DNA from: Pseudomonas synxantha
Lineage (GTDB): Bacteria > Pseudomonadota > Gammaproteobacteria > Pseudomonadales > Pseudomonadaceae
Reading direction: 5' to 3'
DNA length: 64,000 nt
NCBI RefSeq assembly: GCF_900105675.1
Contig: NZ_LT629786.1
Location: forward strand, 4,774,001-4,838,000
Shown here: positions 49,061 to 60,165 of the stretch, piece after piece
Layout: every line of letters begins with the position of its first letter
Position numbering within the stretch: the stretch's first letter is position 1
Program-made: the position numbers and the translations under genes
The notes under the pieces: model-generated
Database searches by the model: none
Told to the model about the DNA's origin: nothing
The model's input: the letters and a program-made list of their open reading frames with translations, nothing else

Positions 49061-51397
49061 TTATTTGAAACTCTGCAATTTTAATGAGCCTGTGAATTTC
49101 TCGTTTGCGCCTTTAACTTTTTCAAAGCCGTTCTCACCCATTCTCTTATCTTCAACAATGTCTTTTGCCACTAGCAATTCCTTGAATGAAACGTTGATGG
49201 ATTTCACCTGCTTCAAGAATACGACAAACATCACGATACTTATTATGTGATGCAAGAACAACATCACGAGCATTCTTATCACATCAAAGATAAGCCCTGT
49301 ACCGCCCGACATAAAGATAGAAGATAAATGGTAGACCACCTCATTGACTATTACGAGTATATTTGAAATCAGAACAATGCCCACAACAAACAAGACAATC
49401 GTCATAGGACCGTGCAAACAAATCCAAGCGTGCTGCAGAAGAATATTTTTGAAAACATCAAAAGCATGATCTTCACTTTTCCCTGGCATTATCGCCTTGA
49501 GAATTCTTACGCAAAGAATAATTGTGATGCCTACAATACCAGCAAAAAGAGTTCCTAATTCACCCATCAGGTAGATGATCGGAAGAATTCCGAACAAGAT
49601 CTGGCTACCCATAAAGAACAAATACATAAACATTGAGATCTTGGAGATACCCGAAAGGGTATTAGTCAAATATCTTTCATTCTTATTAAATGTCAGAATT
49701 CCGTTTCTTAACACTTCTGCACCGTAGTAAATCGACAGTGACATTTGTGTGTATTCAGCTGAGTTACTGAACAGCGCTGCTGGTGCGTTCAAAACTGGCG
49801 AATAGCAATTCGCACCGGTTTTAAAACATGATTTGAACTGAAAACCAATATTTTCATAATACTTTGCTGTCATCATGTTTAAGAGTTTTTGAATTGCTCC
49901 TAACGTTAAACCTGATAAATCGTTATTTCCGCCAGTCAGGTACACGTCATAAATTGATTTCTTAATATTGAAGAGCTTCACATTTTCAGAATCACTCAAT
50001 AAATTACTTCTACTATTGCCAGCATCGTTTTCATTCAATGCAGCAGATGAATCAGCCGCATTCAGCTTTTGATCCACAGTAACCACAAAGCCTTTATATT
50101 CTGCGTCTACCGCATCATGGATTTTCTTTTGGAAGCTGTTAACGTGCATCAATGATATGAACATTGAAAACAAATCAGAACGAATTTTCTCTTTTTCAGT
50201 TCTATCCAACAATTCTCTAACCACTGTGTCTACAGTGTCTTTGACAATGCCAACCAGTTGATCACGGTTTTCACGTAACTGGTCAGCAGTCACGCTTTCC
50301 CTATATTCATGAACAAACGTATCCTTGTCAGCAACAGATCCATCCACCTTTATGTCTAGACAGTCGTTTAGTAATAGCTCGCTATCAGCGTATGTTTGAC
50401 GATTCTCGCCTTTATCCAGGCCGGTATTACACATGTAAATTAGGTTTTTCCTGGCCTCTTCATAAGCACCATCAAACAACCTAATGTTTGCCATCTTTAC
50501 GATTTCAGTCTGAGAAGACTTGATGATCCCAGGTGAGTATACGTTTATCTGTAGACCCTCTTTCATACACTGTTTGGTCTTCACTATCTCACCAACCAGT
50601 AAAGCCTCACCATCGTAGACGGTTTGTGGTGCAGGCTGCTCAAGGCAACGAGAGAAAGCAGTCTCGACGAATTTGAACCTACCCGTGTTCACATCTTTAA
50701 TTAGGTTATGCTTCACCAGAAGCTTTCTACGAAGCGAAATGTCTTCGGCGGACATTTGTATAGCATTCAATATGACATTATTATAATAAAGCTCGGCAGC
50801 GATATTGCCTCTTGTTGTAAATGCAGATTCATCCTTTACCGACGAGTCAAATAAAATACCAAACAAGAATATCCCTGCCTGTATCGTCAGTACAAAACAG
50901 ACAATCGCAGCCGCTAAAATTGTATGAATTATCCATCCATAACCGACAAGAATAATGGCGGCTATCCAGCAAAATATTAAAAGGGCTTTGTTTTGATTTG
51001 CTACAACGCTAGCGTCAGATGCATTCTTGTAAATATTATAGAGAACCGCAAGACCAACAATTAGAAAGGCAAATATACCAATTACGTCCACGGCACCTTT
51101 CACGATAGCCTGTATTGCTTCACCATCTTTTGATTTATCAGCAACGATTGATAGGTCATCGTAGTAAGGTGACAAGATCAATCGAGCTATCATGACCGAT
51201 TGCGGGGTTAGCATTTTAGCGGCTGCGCTAAAGGCAAAATCATTTTTAGCCGCATGCCCAGCGCATTTCCCTACCATGTCACTCGTTGCGTAGTAACAAT
51301 CTGCCTGTTGTGCTTCTTCCAATGTATTTGCTTGAGCTTGTGAGAGGCAGAAGGTAAACAACAAAAGCAGCACATATCTAATTCTTGTAAAGTTCAT
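49061..51397 (-). CDS. Large membrane protein, DotA/TraY-like layout
   Basis: A 778-residue protein with a signal peptide (YVLLLLFTFCLSQAQA), three or four helices at about residues 95-190 (GIFAFLIVGLAVLYNIY), a ~380-residue hydrophilic domain with several cysteines, and five or six helices in the last 200 residues (MYLFFMGSQILFGILPIIYL, GPMTIVLFVVGIVLISNILV). That order matches DotA/TraY of type IVB secretion and conjugation systems, but no sequence signature proves it. No other secretion gene lies in the window. Promoter-like AATGGTATAAT precedes it on the minus strand. Confidence 0.6.
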   Translation of the reverse strand: MNFTRIRYVLLLLFTFCLSQAQANTLEEAQQADCYYATSDMVGKCAGHAAKNDFAFSAAAKMLTPQSVMIARLILSPYYDDLSIVADKSKDGEAIQAIVKGAVDVIGIFAFLIVGLAVLYNIYKNASDASVVANQNKALLIFCWIAAIILVGYGWIIHTILAAAIVCFVLTIQAGIFLFGILFDSSVKDESAFTTRGNIAAELYYNNVILNAIQMSAEDISLRRKLLVKHNLIKDVNTGRFKFVETAFSRCLEQPAPQTVYDGEALLVGEIVKTKQCMKEGLQINVYSPGIIKSSQTEIVKMANIRLFDGAYEEARKNLIYMCNTGLDKGENRQTYADSELLLNDCLDIKVDGSVADKDTFVHEYRESVTADQLRENRDQLVGIVKDTVDTVVRELLDRTEKEKIRSDLFSMFISLMHVNSFQKKIHDAVDAEYKGFVVTVDQKLNAADSSAALNENDAGNSRSNLLSDSENVKLFNIKKSIYDVYLTGGNNDLSGLTLGAIQKLLNMMTAKYYENIGFQFKSCFKTGANCYSPVLNAPAALFSNSAEYTQMSLSIYYGAEVLRNGILTFNKNERYLTNTLSGISKISMFMYLFFMGSQILFGILPIIYLMGELGTLFAGIVGITIILCVRILKAIMPGKSEDHAFDVFKNILLQHAWICLHGPMTIVLFVVGIVLISNILVIVNEVVYHLSSIFMSGGTGLIFDVIRMLVMLFLHHIISIVMFVVFLKQVKSINVSFKELLVAKDIVEDKRMGENGFEKVKGANEKFTGSLKLQSFK

Positions 51398-51418
51398 CTA
51401 TTTAGTATTCATTTCCTT

Positions 51419-51464
51419 AATTATACCATTTGAATACCTTGCTTTAGGAAGCTAAATGGTATAC
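51419..51464. promoter_or_regulatory. Divergent island-type promoters
   Basis: AATGGTATAAT on the minus strand (51419-51429) faces the large membrane protein; AATGGTATACT on the plus strand (51453-51463) faces a 35-residue ORF. The same ATGGTA-type -10 occurs at 48053-48062 and, as ATGGTAAAAT, upstream of the ArdC-like gene. Confidence 0.5.
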
Positions 51465-51489
51465 TTCAACCATAACAACCCACACCAAA

Positions 51490-51597
51490 ATGGATATAGT
51501 AAAAGAACTAAAAGACTTAAGAGTAAAATTCGACCAAGCAATTGATACAGAGCTGACCATTGCCAATTCGAAAAACCGCCGAAAAATGAAGCCTTAA
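51490..51597 (+). CDS. Very small hypothetical ORF (35 residues)
   Basis: Reads MDIVKELKDLRVKFDQAIDT and ends RRKMKP; charged and helical. It begins 27 bases after a promoter-like element and lacks a Shine-Dalgarno sequence. It stops five bases before the convergent umuC fragment, so it may be intact or a truncated coding region. Confidence 0.35.
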   Translation: MDIVKELKDLRVKFDQAIDTELTIANSKNRRKMKP

Positions 51598-51601
51598 AGC
51601 T

Positions 51602-52579
51602 TCAGCATTTAACCCTCTTGAGCTGATTCCAATCAGTGACGAAACTATCTGACAGATAATCCCTTTTCATTCCCCACTGGGGAATGGGTGGCTCCACAGC
51701 GAGCCTGATGCTACCCCGACCATAGCGAGCGTTGATCCCATCTAGCACCTTCATCAAGGTCTCAGAATTGCGCCGTGGTTCTGGTGCAAATAGATCCGGC
51801 TGATACCCGTCGCCACTCACGAATTGACTCAACACGATCCCGGCCTTGGCATAGCGATAACCAGGTACATAGATCTTCTGTAATCCCTCCAAAGCCAGTG
51901 CTACGAATTCCCGTGTGTCATTGCTGGGCACCGGCAAGCCACAGATCGAAGCGCGGCTGTAGGGCTTGTCATCAAAGCGTGAGGTTTGAATGAAGACCTG
52001 GAGGCAGGAAGCAAGCTGCCCTTCTGACCGAAGTTTTGCGCATGCCCTACTGGCATATGTGGCAACAGCTTCACGCAGCCCCTGCTGTGTAGTAACACGC
52101 TCACCAAAGCTTCTGGTACTGGCTATGGTCTGCTTGGGTTCAGGAGAGTCTTCAAGCGCGTAGCAGCTTACCCCTTCAAGCTCCATCGAAGTCTTTTCCA
52201 CGTTCACGTTGAACACCTTGCGCAGGCTTTTACGGTCATACCGTGCAAGGTCGATAGCCTTGTGGATTCCCATACCTTGAAGGCTCGCAGATAGCTTCCG
52301 GCCTATGCCCCAAATCTCATCAACCGGCATCCATTTGAGCAACTTGTCACGGCGCTCTTCATCCATGAGGACCACGACACCACCAGTTTCCTTTCGCCAT
52401 TTCTTCGCGCTGAAATTGGCAGCTTTTGCCAAAGTCTTGGTCGGCCCAAACCCTACCCCTACCCCAATTCCGGTTTGCTTTTTCACCGCAGCCTGGATCT
52501 CACGCCCTAGCTTCTCCAAGTCGCCCTGGACGCCGGTGAAATCTAGCCAGGACTCATCGACATAAAGGAAAGATGTCAA
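51602..52579 (-). pseudogene. UmuC/RulB Y-family DNA polymerase, 5' end lost
   Basis: The remaining ~320 residues start at YVDESWLDFTGV, which in complete UmuC/RulB (about 420 residues) lies near residue 100. One catalytic acidic pair (DE) is kept, but the N-terminal palm with the first catalytic aspartate is missing. The helix-hairpin-helix (WGIGRKLSASLQGMGI), little-finger and C-terminal clamp-binding region remain. The break coincides with the left edge of the IS66-like element. The UmuD/RulA gene expected upstream is also absent. rulB is a known insertion target in pseudomonad plasmids and islands. Confidence 0.85.
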
Positions 52580-52664
52580 CCCATGGACATCGGTTTGGAT
52601 GAATATTTGTCAGGGTTTAGATCAGGTGTCCGATGTCCATAGACCACACGCATTTTTCACAGAA

Positions 52665-53003
52665 ATGGATCCCGCTGGAACCCGTATCTGGATCGCCGCT
52701 GGCGTCACGGACATGCGTCGTGGCTTCGACGGTTTGGCGGCCATGGTGCAGACTCAACTGGAAGCCGATCCCTTCTCCGGTCAGATCTTCGCCTTTCGCG
52801 GACGGCGTGGTGACCGGATCAAACTGTTGTGGTGGGATGGCGACGGCTTGTGCCTGTTTTGCAAACGGTTGGAGCAAGGACGCTTTGTCTGGCCGCAAGC
52901 AACCAGCGGCAGCGTGTCGCTGACGACCGCGCAGTTGTCGATGCTGTTGGAGGGCATTGATTGGCGCCGGCCAATTCGTACAGCACCCGTCCTCGCGGTC
53001 TGA
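52665..53003 (+). CDS. tnpB: IS66 accessory protein TnpB
   Basis: A 112-residue IS66 Orf2-type protein: WIAAGVTDMRRGFDGLAAMV, FRGRRGDRIKLLWWDGDG and LCLFCKRLEQGRFVWP. The start is put at MDPAGTRI (52665), matching the family N-terminus; the longer reading from 52599 covers the IS end. Its biochemical role in IS66 transposition is not settled. Confidence 0.9.
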   Translation: MDPAGTRIWIAAGVTDMRRGFDGLAAMVQTQLEADPFSGQIFAFRGRRGDRIKLLWWDGDGLCLFCKRLEQGRFVWPQATSGSVSLTTAQLSMLLEGIDWRRPIRTAPVLAV

Positions 53004-53040
53004 CTTGCCGCGCTGAAAAAATCCCCAGTAATATTCGGGC

Positions 53041-54546
53041 ATGACCCTCGTGACCGACTCCCTGCCGAATGATCTTCAAGCCTTGAAGGCGCTGATCGCT
53101 GCCCAGCACGCAGAGATTGAGCGCTTGAAGATGATGATCGCCAAGCTGCGTCGTACGCAGTTCGGTCGCAGCTCCGAGCAACTGGAAGCGATGATCGACC
53201 AGCTCCAGTTGAGCCTTGATGAGCTGCAAATCAGCCAAGCCGAAATGACACCTCCAGTCGAGCCGGCACCTCGCGCAGTTTCGCGCCGTAAACCATTGCC
53301 TGAACACCTACCTCGCGAAACCCACGTTCATCAGCCCGAGTCGCAATGCACTGGCTGCGGTGGGACGCTTCGCCATTTAGGTGAGGATGTGTCCGAAGTG
53401 CTGGAGTACGTTCCGGCACGTTTCAAAGTCATTCGCCATGTCCGTCCGAAGTGGGTTTGCCGCTGCTGCGAGCACTTCGCCCAGGTGCCGGCACCGAGTC
53501 GCCCGATCGCCCGAGGTCTTGCCGGCCCAGGGTTGTTGGCCCATGTGCTGGTCTCGAAGTTTGTCGATCATTTGCCGTTGTATCGGCAGTCCGAGATCTA
53601 CGCCCGTGAGGGCGTGGAGCTGGAGCGCTCAACCCTGGCCGACTGGGTTGGCCAGAGCAGTCAGTTGCTGCGACCACTGATCAACGCCCTTGAGCACCAC
53701 GTCATGAGCGGACACAAAGTCCATGCCGACGACACGCCGATTGGCGTGCTCGCGCCGGGCAACGGCAAGACCAAATCGGCGCGCCTGTGGACGTACGTGC
53801 GGGACGACCGACCTACGGGGGACGCGACACCGGCGGCGGTCTGGTTTGCCTACTCGCCGGATCGCAAGGGGCAACATCCCCGCGCGCATCTCAAGCGCTT
53901 CAGCGGGATCTTGCAGGCGGACGGCTATGCCGGTTTTGCTCAACTATATGCCACGGGCACCATTGAGGAAGCGGCGTGTTGGGCTCACGCCCGGCGCAAG
54001 TTTTACGAGGTCTACAAAGACCTGGCTTCACCACTTGCCGCCGAGGCGCTGCAACGGATTGCGGCCCTGTATGCCATCGAAAGCGAGATTCGAGGGCAAC
54101 CGCCCAACCTGCGAAAAGTGGTTCGGCAAAGCCGAGCCAGTCCGCTGCTGGAACAACTCCACGCGTGGCTCAACCAGACGCTGACTCAACTGTCGAAAAA
54201 ATCGGCATTGGGCGGTGCGATTCTCTATGCCCTCAATCGGTGGCAGGCCTTGGTGCGCTATTGCGATGACGGGCGAATTGAGATCGACAACAACGCTGCC
54301 GAACGCGCGCTACGTGCTGTCGCGCTAGGCAGAAAAAATTATCTGTTCGTCGGTTCCAACGCCGGCGGCGAACGAGCGGCTGCGATTTACAGCCTGGTGG
54401 GTTCAGCCAAACTCAACGACCTGAACCCGCAAGCCTATTTGACACACGTGCTGGAGCGCATCGCCGACCACCCGATCAATCGGGTCGACGAACTGCTGCC
54501 CTGGAACGTTTCTCTCGCCTCCACGGAACTCTGCGAGGCCGCCTGA
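53041..54546 (+). CDS. tnpC: IS66 transposase TnpC
   Basis: A 501-residue DDE transposase. After an N-terminal leucine zipper (LKALIAAQHAEIERLKMMIA) come a zinc finger (CTGCGG, CRCC), the catalytic residues D230/D231 (HADDTPI), D294 (LQADGYAGF) and E421 (NNAAERALR), and the short C-terminal IS66 domain. It appears intact. Confidence 0.93.
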   Translation: MTLVTDSLPNDLQALKALIAAQHAEIERLKMMIAKLRRTQFGRSSEQLEAMIDQLQLSLDELQISQAEMTPPVEPAPRAVSRRKPLPEHLPRETHVHQPESQCTGCGGTLRHLGEDVSEVLEYVPARFKVIRHVRPKWVCRCCEHFAQVPAPSRPIARGLAGPGLLAHVLVSKFVDHLPLYRQSEIYAREGVELERSTLADWVGQSSQLLRPLINALEHHVMSGHKVHADDTPIGVLAPGNGKTKSARLWTYVRDDRPTGDATPAAVWFAYSPDRKGQHPRAHLKRFSGILQADGYAGFAQLYATGTIEEAACWAHARRKFYEVYKDLASPLAAEALQRIAALYAIESEIRGQPPNLRKVVRQSRASPLLEQLHAWLNQTLTQLSKKSALGGAILYALNRWQALVRYCDDGRIEIDNNAAERALRAVALGRKNYLFVGSNAGGERAAAIYSLVGSAKLNDLNPQAYLTHVLERIADHPINRVDELLPWNVSLASTELCEAA

Positions 54547-54549
54547 TCC

Positions 54550-54921
54550 ATGGTCAAAACTGTTCGCTTGCCAAAACCCGAACCTGATTTGTTGCTACTG
54601 CACATTGAATTGAAGTGGATCGAACCTGCCATCTGGCGCCGTGTGGCGGTGCCCGAGAACATCACCTTAGGCAAATTGCACGCGGTGATCCAGATCGCAA
54701 TGGGCTGGCACGATGACCATCTGCATGAGTTTGAAATAGCTGGTGAGAGTTACGGTATTCCCGACTCCGATGGATGGGGGCCTCCCGTGAACTCGGAGAC
54801 CCGCAAGACTCTGATCAAAGCGTTGAACGGGAAAAGGACATTCCGCTAGGTCTATGACTTTGGCGATGGCTGGGATCACCGGATCAAAGTCGGAAAGAGA
54901 AATCCGATGCCCACTCCGTAG
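54550..54921 (+). pseudogene. pRiA4b ORF-3 family passenger gene with premature stop
   Basis: Starts MVKTVRLPKPEPDLLLLHIE right after tnpC. The family core continues as LHAVIQIAMGWHDDHLHEFE, but a TAG at 54847-54849 interrupts it where the family usually has Tyr; reading on gives VYDFGDGWDHRIKV and another TAG at 54919. The last part of the family domain is missing. Such genes are common passengers of IS66 elements. Confidence 0.75.
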
Positions 54922-54941
54922 GACATTGAGTCGAAATCCAA

Positions 54942-55580
54942 TCACGATGTTCTCATTGGAAGGGTCTGCAACAGATGTCGATTAAGCTCCTGGCCCACGC
55001 CGAACGCCTCTTGGACGCTTACGATAGTCAATCCTTGATGCTTGGAGGCCCAATCTTCTGCCGCTGGGATAGATGCGAAGAAATGCACATGGCAACAGAA
55101 GGACTGACGAACGTCGGCCGCCTCCTGCGGCAATACCAGTGACACTGCCACGTCGGCAGGTTCAACAGCCTGTATCTCGCTGGGTGAAACCGTAAGCGAA
55201 ACGGGTGCTCCAGTTGCAGCGCAATGCGACGAGACGCGAGCTGTACGGCCGATTAACGCCGGGAGCATCAGGGTGTCCAGCGCGCACCAGGCATACAGCC
55301 GGCGGTTGTCAATTTCCAAGACATGCGACGTCTCGCGCAAGGTGAGGACATAGCCGATGATGTTCCCATCGTTGTCGTATTCGGTACTGGTGGCTTGTTC
55401 GAGCACAGCCGCCACTTGCTCAGCGGGCCAGCCAAGAGTCCTGGCAAGCGTAGTTCGCGAAATCGGGCGTCCCTTGGCAAGTTCACCCAGTAGCGCGACC
55501 AAGAACTCCGCAAAACCTTTGGGCCGGTTGGTCGGGGTGAGACGTTCGGCGATCTCGGTAATGTAGCGGGCAAATTTCAT
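54942..55580 (-). CDS. merB: Organomercurial lyase
   Basis: Cleaves the carbon-mercury bond so that MerA can reduce the released Hg(II). The 212 residues are of standard length; C99 and D102 (WCALDTLM) and the second catalytic Cys in FCCHVHF (C162/C163) are present. The ATG at 55580 has GGAG six bases upstream. It is the last gene of the mer operon and gives broad-spectrum resistance. Confidence 0.95.
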   Translation of the reverse strand: MKFARYITEIAERLTPTNRPKGFAEFLVALLGELAKGRPISRTTLARTLGWPAEQVAAVLEQATSTEYDNDGNIIGYVLTLRETSHVLEIDNRRLYAWCALDTLMLPALIGRTARVSSHCAATGAPVSLTVSPSEIQAVEPADVAVSLVLPQEAADVRQSFCCHVHFFASIPAAEDWASKHQGLTIVSVQEAFGVGQELNRHLLQTLPMRTS

Positions 55581-55592
55581 GGTGCTCTCCAT

Positions 55593-57745
<2,153 letters not shown>

Positions 57746-57757
57746 TGGTATTTCCTC

Positions 57758-58033
57758 CTATTGCTTGATGGTAGATGGATAGCCGGCATCCTCGGTCGCC
57801 TTGGTCAGGGCCTCGGAGTTGGTCTTGGCATCGTCGAAGGTCACGATGGCTTCGCGTTTCTCGAAACTCACCTCGGTCTTGGTCACGCCCTCGACCTGGG
57901 TCAGCGCTTTCTTGACCGTGATCGGACAGGCGGCGCAGGTCATGCCCGGTACCGACAGGGTGACGGTTTGGATGGCGGCCCACACCGGGGAAACCACGGC
58001 AATGAGCGCGAGAGCGGCAAACAGCTTTTTCAT
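57758..58033 (-). CDS. merP: Periplasmic mercury-binding protein MerP
   Basis: A 91-residue exported HMA-domain protein: signal peptide MKKLFAALALIAVVSPVWAA and metal motif GMTCAAC. It captures Hg(II) and hands it to MerT. Confidence 0.97.
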   Translation of the reverse strand: MKKLFAALALIAVVSPVWAAIQTVTLSVPGMTCAACPITVKKALTQVEGVTKTEVSFEKREAIVTFDDAKTNSEALTKATEDAGYPSTIKQ

Positions 58034-58050
58034 GGGAGACTCCTGCCTGA

Positions 58051-58401
58051 TCAGTAAAACAACGGGAGGATGTAGGGGAAACCGAGCGCGACCAGCACGA
58101 GTGCCATCACGAGCCAGAAAATGAACTTGTAGGTGGTTCGTACCTGCGGAATTGCGCAGGTCTCACCGGGTTTGCAGGCTTGAGCCGGGCGGAAAATGCG
58201 CCGGTAAGCGAAGAACAGCGCCAACAATGCCGCGCCGATGAAAAACGGGCGGTAGGGCTCCAGAACGGTGAGATTACCGATCCAGGCGCCGCTGAAGCCC
58301 AGGGCAATTAGCACCAGCGGGCCCAGGCAGCAGGTGGACGCAAGGATCGCCGCCAGACCTCCAGCGAGGAGTGCACCACGGCCCTTTTGTGATTCAGACA
58401 T
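58051..58401 (-). CDS. merT: Mercury transporter MerT
   Basis: A 116-residue inner-membrane protein with three helices. C24-C25 (STCCLGPL) lie in the first helix and C76 and C82 in the cytoplasmic loop, the positions known for MerT. The start MSESQKGRG is at 58401; longer readings enter the operator. Confidence 0.97.
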   Translation of the reverse strand: MSESQKGRGALLAGGLAAILASTCCLGPLVLIALGFSGAWIGNLTVLEPYRPFFIGAALLALFFAYRRIFRPAQACKPGETCAIPQVRTTYKFIFWLVMALVLVALGFPYILPLFY

Positions 58402-58436
58402 GGGTTCAACCTTTCGAATGTTTGATCGATGGGTTA

Positions 58437-58467
58437 AGGTTATTTCCGTAGTCAGGTACGGAGTCAA
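58437..58467 (-). promoter_or_regulatory. mer operator-promoter
   Basis: On the minus strand -35 TTGACT (58462-58467) and -10 TAACCT (58437-58442) are separated by 19 bases, the overlong spacer typical of MerR promoters. The dyad CCGTA-GTCAGG-TACGG (58446-58461) lies inside it. MerR would repress and, with Hg(II), untwist and activate the merTPCAB promoter. Confidence 0.9.
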
Positions 58468-58472
58468 GCGGT

Positions 58473-58904
58473 ATGAAAAACACTGCGGAAAGCCTGACCA
58501 TTGGCGTCTTTGCCAAGGCAGCCGGGGTTAACGTGGAAACCATTCGGTTCTATCAACGCAAAGGGCTGTTGCCCGAACCGGACAAGCCCTACGGCAGCAT
58601 TCGTCGCTACGGCGAGGCGGATATTGCACGGGTGAAATTCGTGAAGTCCGCACAACGGCTGGGCTTCAGCCTCGATGAAGTGGCCGGACTGTTGCGGCTC
58701 GATGACGGTACGCACTGCAATGATGCGCGTGTGCACGCCGAGCAGAAGCTCGAAGACGTGCGGGGGAAACTTGCGGATCTGCGGCGGATCGAGTTGGTCC
58801 TGGCGCAGTTGGTTGATGACTGTTGCGCGAGCCACGGGACGGTTAGCTGCCCGCTGATCGATTCGCTGCATGGAATAGATAGCCACGAAAACTTCGCGCC
58901 TTAG
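58473..58904 (+). CDS. merR: Mercury-responsive regulator MerR
   Basis: A 143-residue MerR with helix-turn-helix ([20 protein letters not shown]), dimerisation helix and the mercury ligands C82, C117 and C126. It is divergent from merTPCAB and shares the operator. Confidence 0.97.
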   Translation: MKNTAESLTIGVFAKAAGVNVETIRFYQRKGLLPEPDKPYGSIRRYGEADIARVKFVKSAQRLGFSLDEVAGLLRLDDGTHCNDARVHAEQKLEDVRGKLADLRRIELVLAQLVDDCCASHGTVSCPLIDSLHGIDSHENFAP

Positions 58905-59141
58905 CCTACGATTTCCCGTTTCATTGCCCCCCTGTTTGTCGGCTTGAACAGGAAAAGAGCGGCGCTCAATGAGCCCCGTTGACTGGCCAAACCTACGGTC
59001 TGCTTTTAGCCACGCTCTTACCCTACAGAGCCGAGAGTCCTGATCACTTCGAATGCAAATGATTGGTCAGTTGCAACGCAAATGGGTGGTCAAGTGGGGT
59101 GCAATTTCGCAGTTTTTGAGTGTGAGCGCGTCAATCAGCGG
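58905..59141. other. Gene-free DNA with IS21-like terminal repeats
   Basis: Near 59055-59105 two direct copies of GCAAATGrkTGGTCA (GCAAATGATTGGTCAG and GCAAATGGGTGGTCAA) are followed by GTGGGGTGCAA. Repeated blocks of this kind occur at IS21-family ends. No transposase is near, so this is at best a remnant. Confidence 0.3.
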
Positions 59142-59492
59142 TTAAAGGGGATTAAGGTCTGAGATGCAAGGCGGTGTAGTTCGGACGCTTACGCTCTTAA
59201 CGCCACGACAGTTGATGTAGAAAATTCCGAATACCGGGAGCACTGCTCCAATTAGAATCAGCCACCAATCGGAGTTTTTGCGTTTAAATGTCTCAAACGC
59301 AGCAAGATCGATGCCTATAACAGTCAGGCCAACGCAAACCACAATAAACAAAGCCCATTTGTAGCGTGTCATCTCACCAAATAGGTTTTTTCGATGGATG
59401 ATACAAAAAATCCAGAAGCACATCCAAGCTACTGCGTCGATCATATAGAGGCTTAAAGCTAGTATGACACCACCCACACCTACTCCATGCAT
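59142..59492 (-). CDS. Small hypothetical membrane protein
   Basis: A 116-residue protein with three probable helices (VILALSLYMIDAVAWMCFWI, WALFIVVCVGLTVIGIDL, WWLILIGAVLPVFGIFYI) and no recognisable motif. An AGGAGG-like AGGAGGAC lies just before the ATG, supporting expression. It separates the mer operon from decayed DNA and may be cargo. Confidence 0.55.
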   Translation of the reverse strand: MHGVGVGGVILALSLYMIDAVAWMCFWIFCIIHRKNLFGEMTRYKWALFIVVCVGLTVIGIDLAAFETFKRKNSDWWLILIGAVLPVFGIFYINCRGVKSVSVRTTPPCISDLNPL

Positions 59493-59880
59493 ATAGTCCT
59501 CCTGCTATAGCAAAGGCATTCAATTTAGACTAGCAGCAATGGCGTGAAATTTCCGTGAAGCTAAAACTTTGAATAGTTTAACGACTCTGGCAAGGAGACG
59601 CCTTTGGTCAGCGGCAGCCAGTCAGCGAGACAGACGATATCTGTATCAGTGGGATCAATGTAGCTACCTCTATTCTGTCGAAAACTAAGGTTTTGGTCGC
59701 GTACTTTTCTAGGTCAGGTTATACCAAAGTGGTTGCTGGTCTGATTTAACGCTTCCAGAACGCTGATCTGTTTGAGAACCGCCCTGATCGCATATCCAGA
59801 TGACTATCTTGAAACGGTTGAGCAAGCACGACGGGAAACATCACCTGCCGTAAGGGAGAATTGTTACAGATAGGAGGGCG
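59493..59880. other. Decayed intergenic DNA
   Basis: No intact gene. A minus-strand reading of about 50 residues (59561-59712; RGSYIDPTDTDIVCLADWL ... NYSKF) is free of stops and protein-like but has no start codon or known family. The stretch looks like remnants joined by past insertions. Confidence 0.35.
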
Positions 59881-59882
59881 CC

Positions 59883-60082
59883 TTATATGCGTCCGGCCAA
59901 CACACCTTGGCGATTATTTTGGTGGCTGCAGGTGCTGCTGCGGCTATTGGCGCTAAACAAGCGTCCACCGCTGGCCATGGCTGGGCACCGTTGCTCGTCG
60001 AGCGCCTTACCTGTCGAGCGTGTTGATCATCGGTGTTGGTCTCTATGTTAACGATAATGCTGGCTTAATTCAGATACGGTGA
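59883..60082 (+). pseudogene. Remnant of a NicO-type nickel/cobalt efflux permease
   Basis: One frame reads ASGQHTLAIILVAAGAAAAI then GWAPLLVERL; after a frameshift near 60010 another frame continues PYLSSVLIIGVGLYVNDNAG to a TGA at 60080-60082. Together this looks like the final helices of a nickel/cobalt efflux protein. The 5' part is absent. Assignment rests on pattern only. Confidence 0.45.
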
Positions 60083-60129
60083 TATCGCCTGAATCAGAGC
60101 CTTCGGCAGGCTGTGAGAACTTCATCCAA

Positions 60130-60158
60130 TTGTAAGAGCCCATTTCAGCCACTACACT
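60130..60158 (+). promoter_or_regulatory. Candidate promoter / Cop box of the copper-silver operon
   Basis: TTGTAA (60130-60135) and TACACT (60153-60158) are 17 bases apart. TTCATCCAATTGTAA around the -35 resembles CopR/CusR-type half-sites. The -10 is only 7 bases before the annotated ATG, so the transcript would have almost no leader; the real start point is uncertain. Confidence 0.35.
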
Positions 60159-60165
60159 CCAGCCC

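Larger units (their letters stand above)
52575..54930. mobile_element. IS66-family element lacking tnpA
   Basis: Contains tnpB and tnpC in the usual order, plus a passenger pRiA4b ORF-3 gene. Only ~85 bases separate the umuC break from tnpB, so tnpA is missing. An 11-bp inverted repeat (ATGGACATCGG 52583-52593 / CCGATGTCCAT 52630-52640) lies inside the left end. Matching terminal inverted repeats and the 8-bp target duplication could not be identified, so the ends are approximate. Confidence 0.7.
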
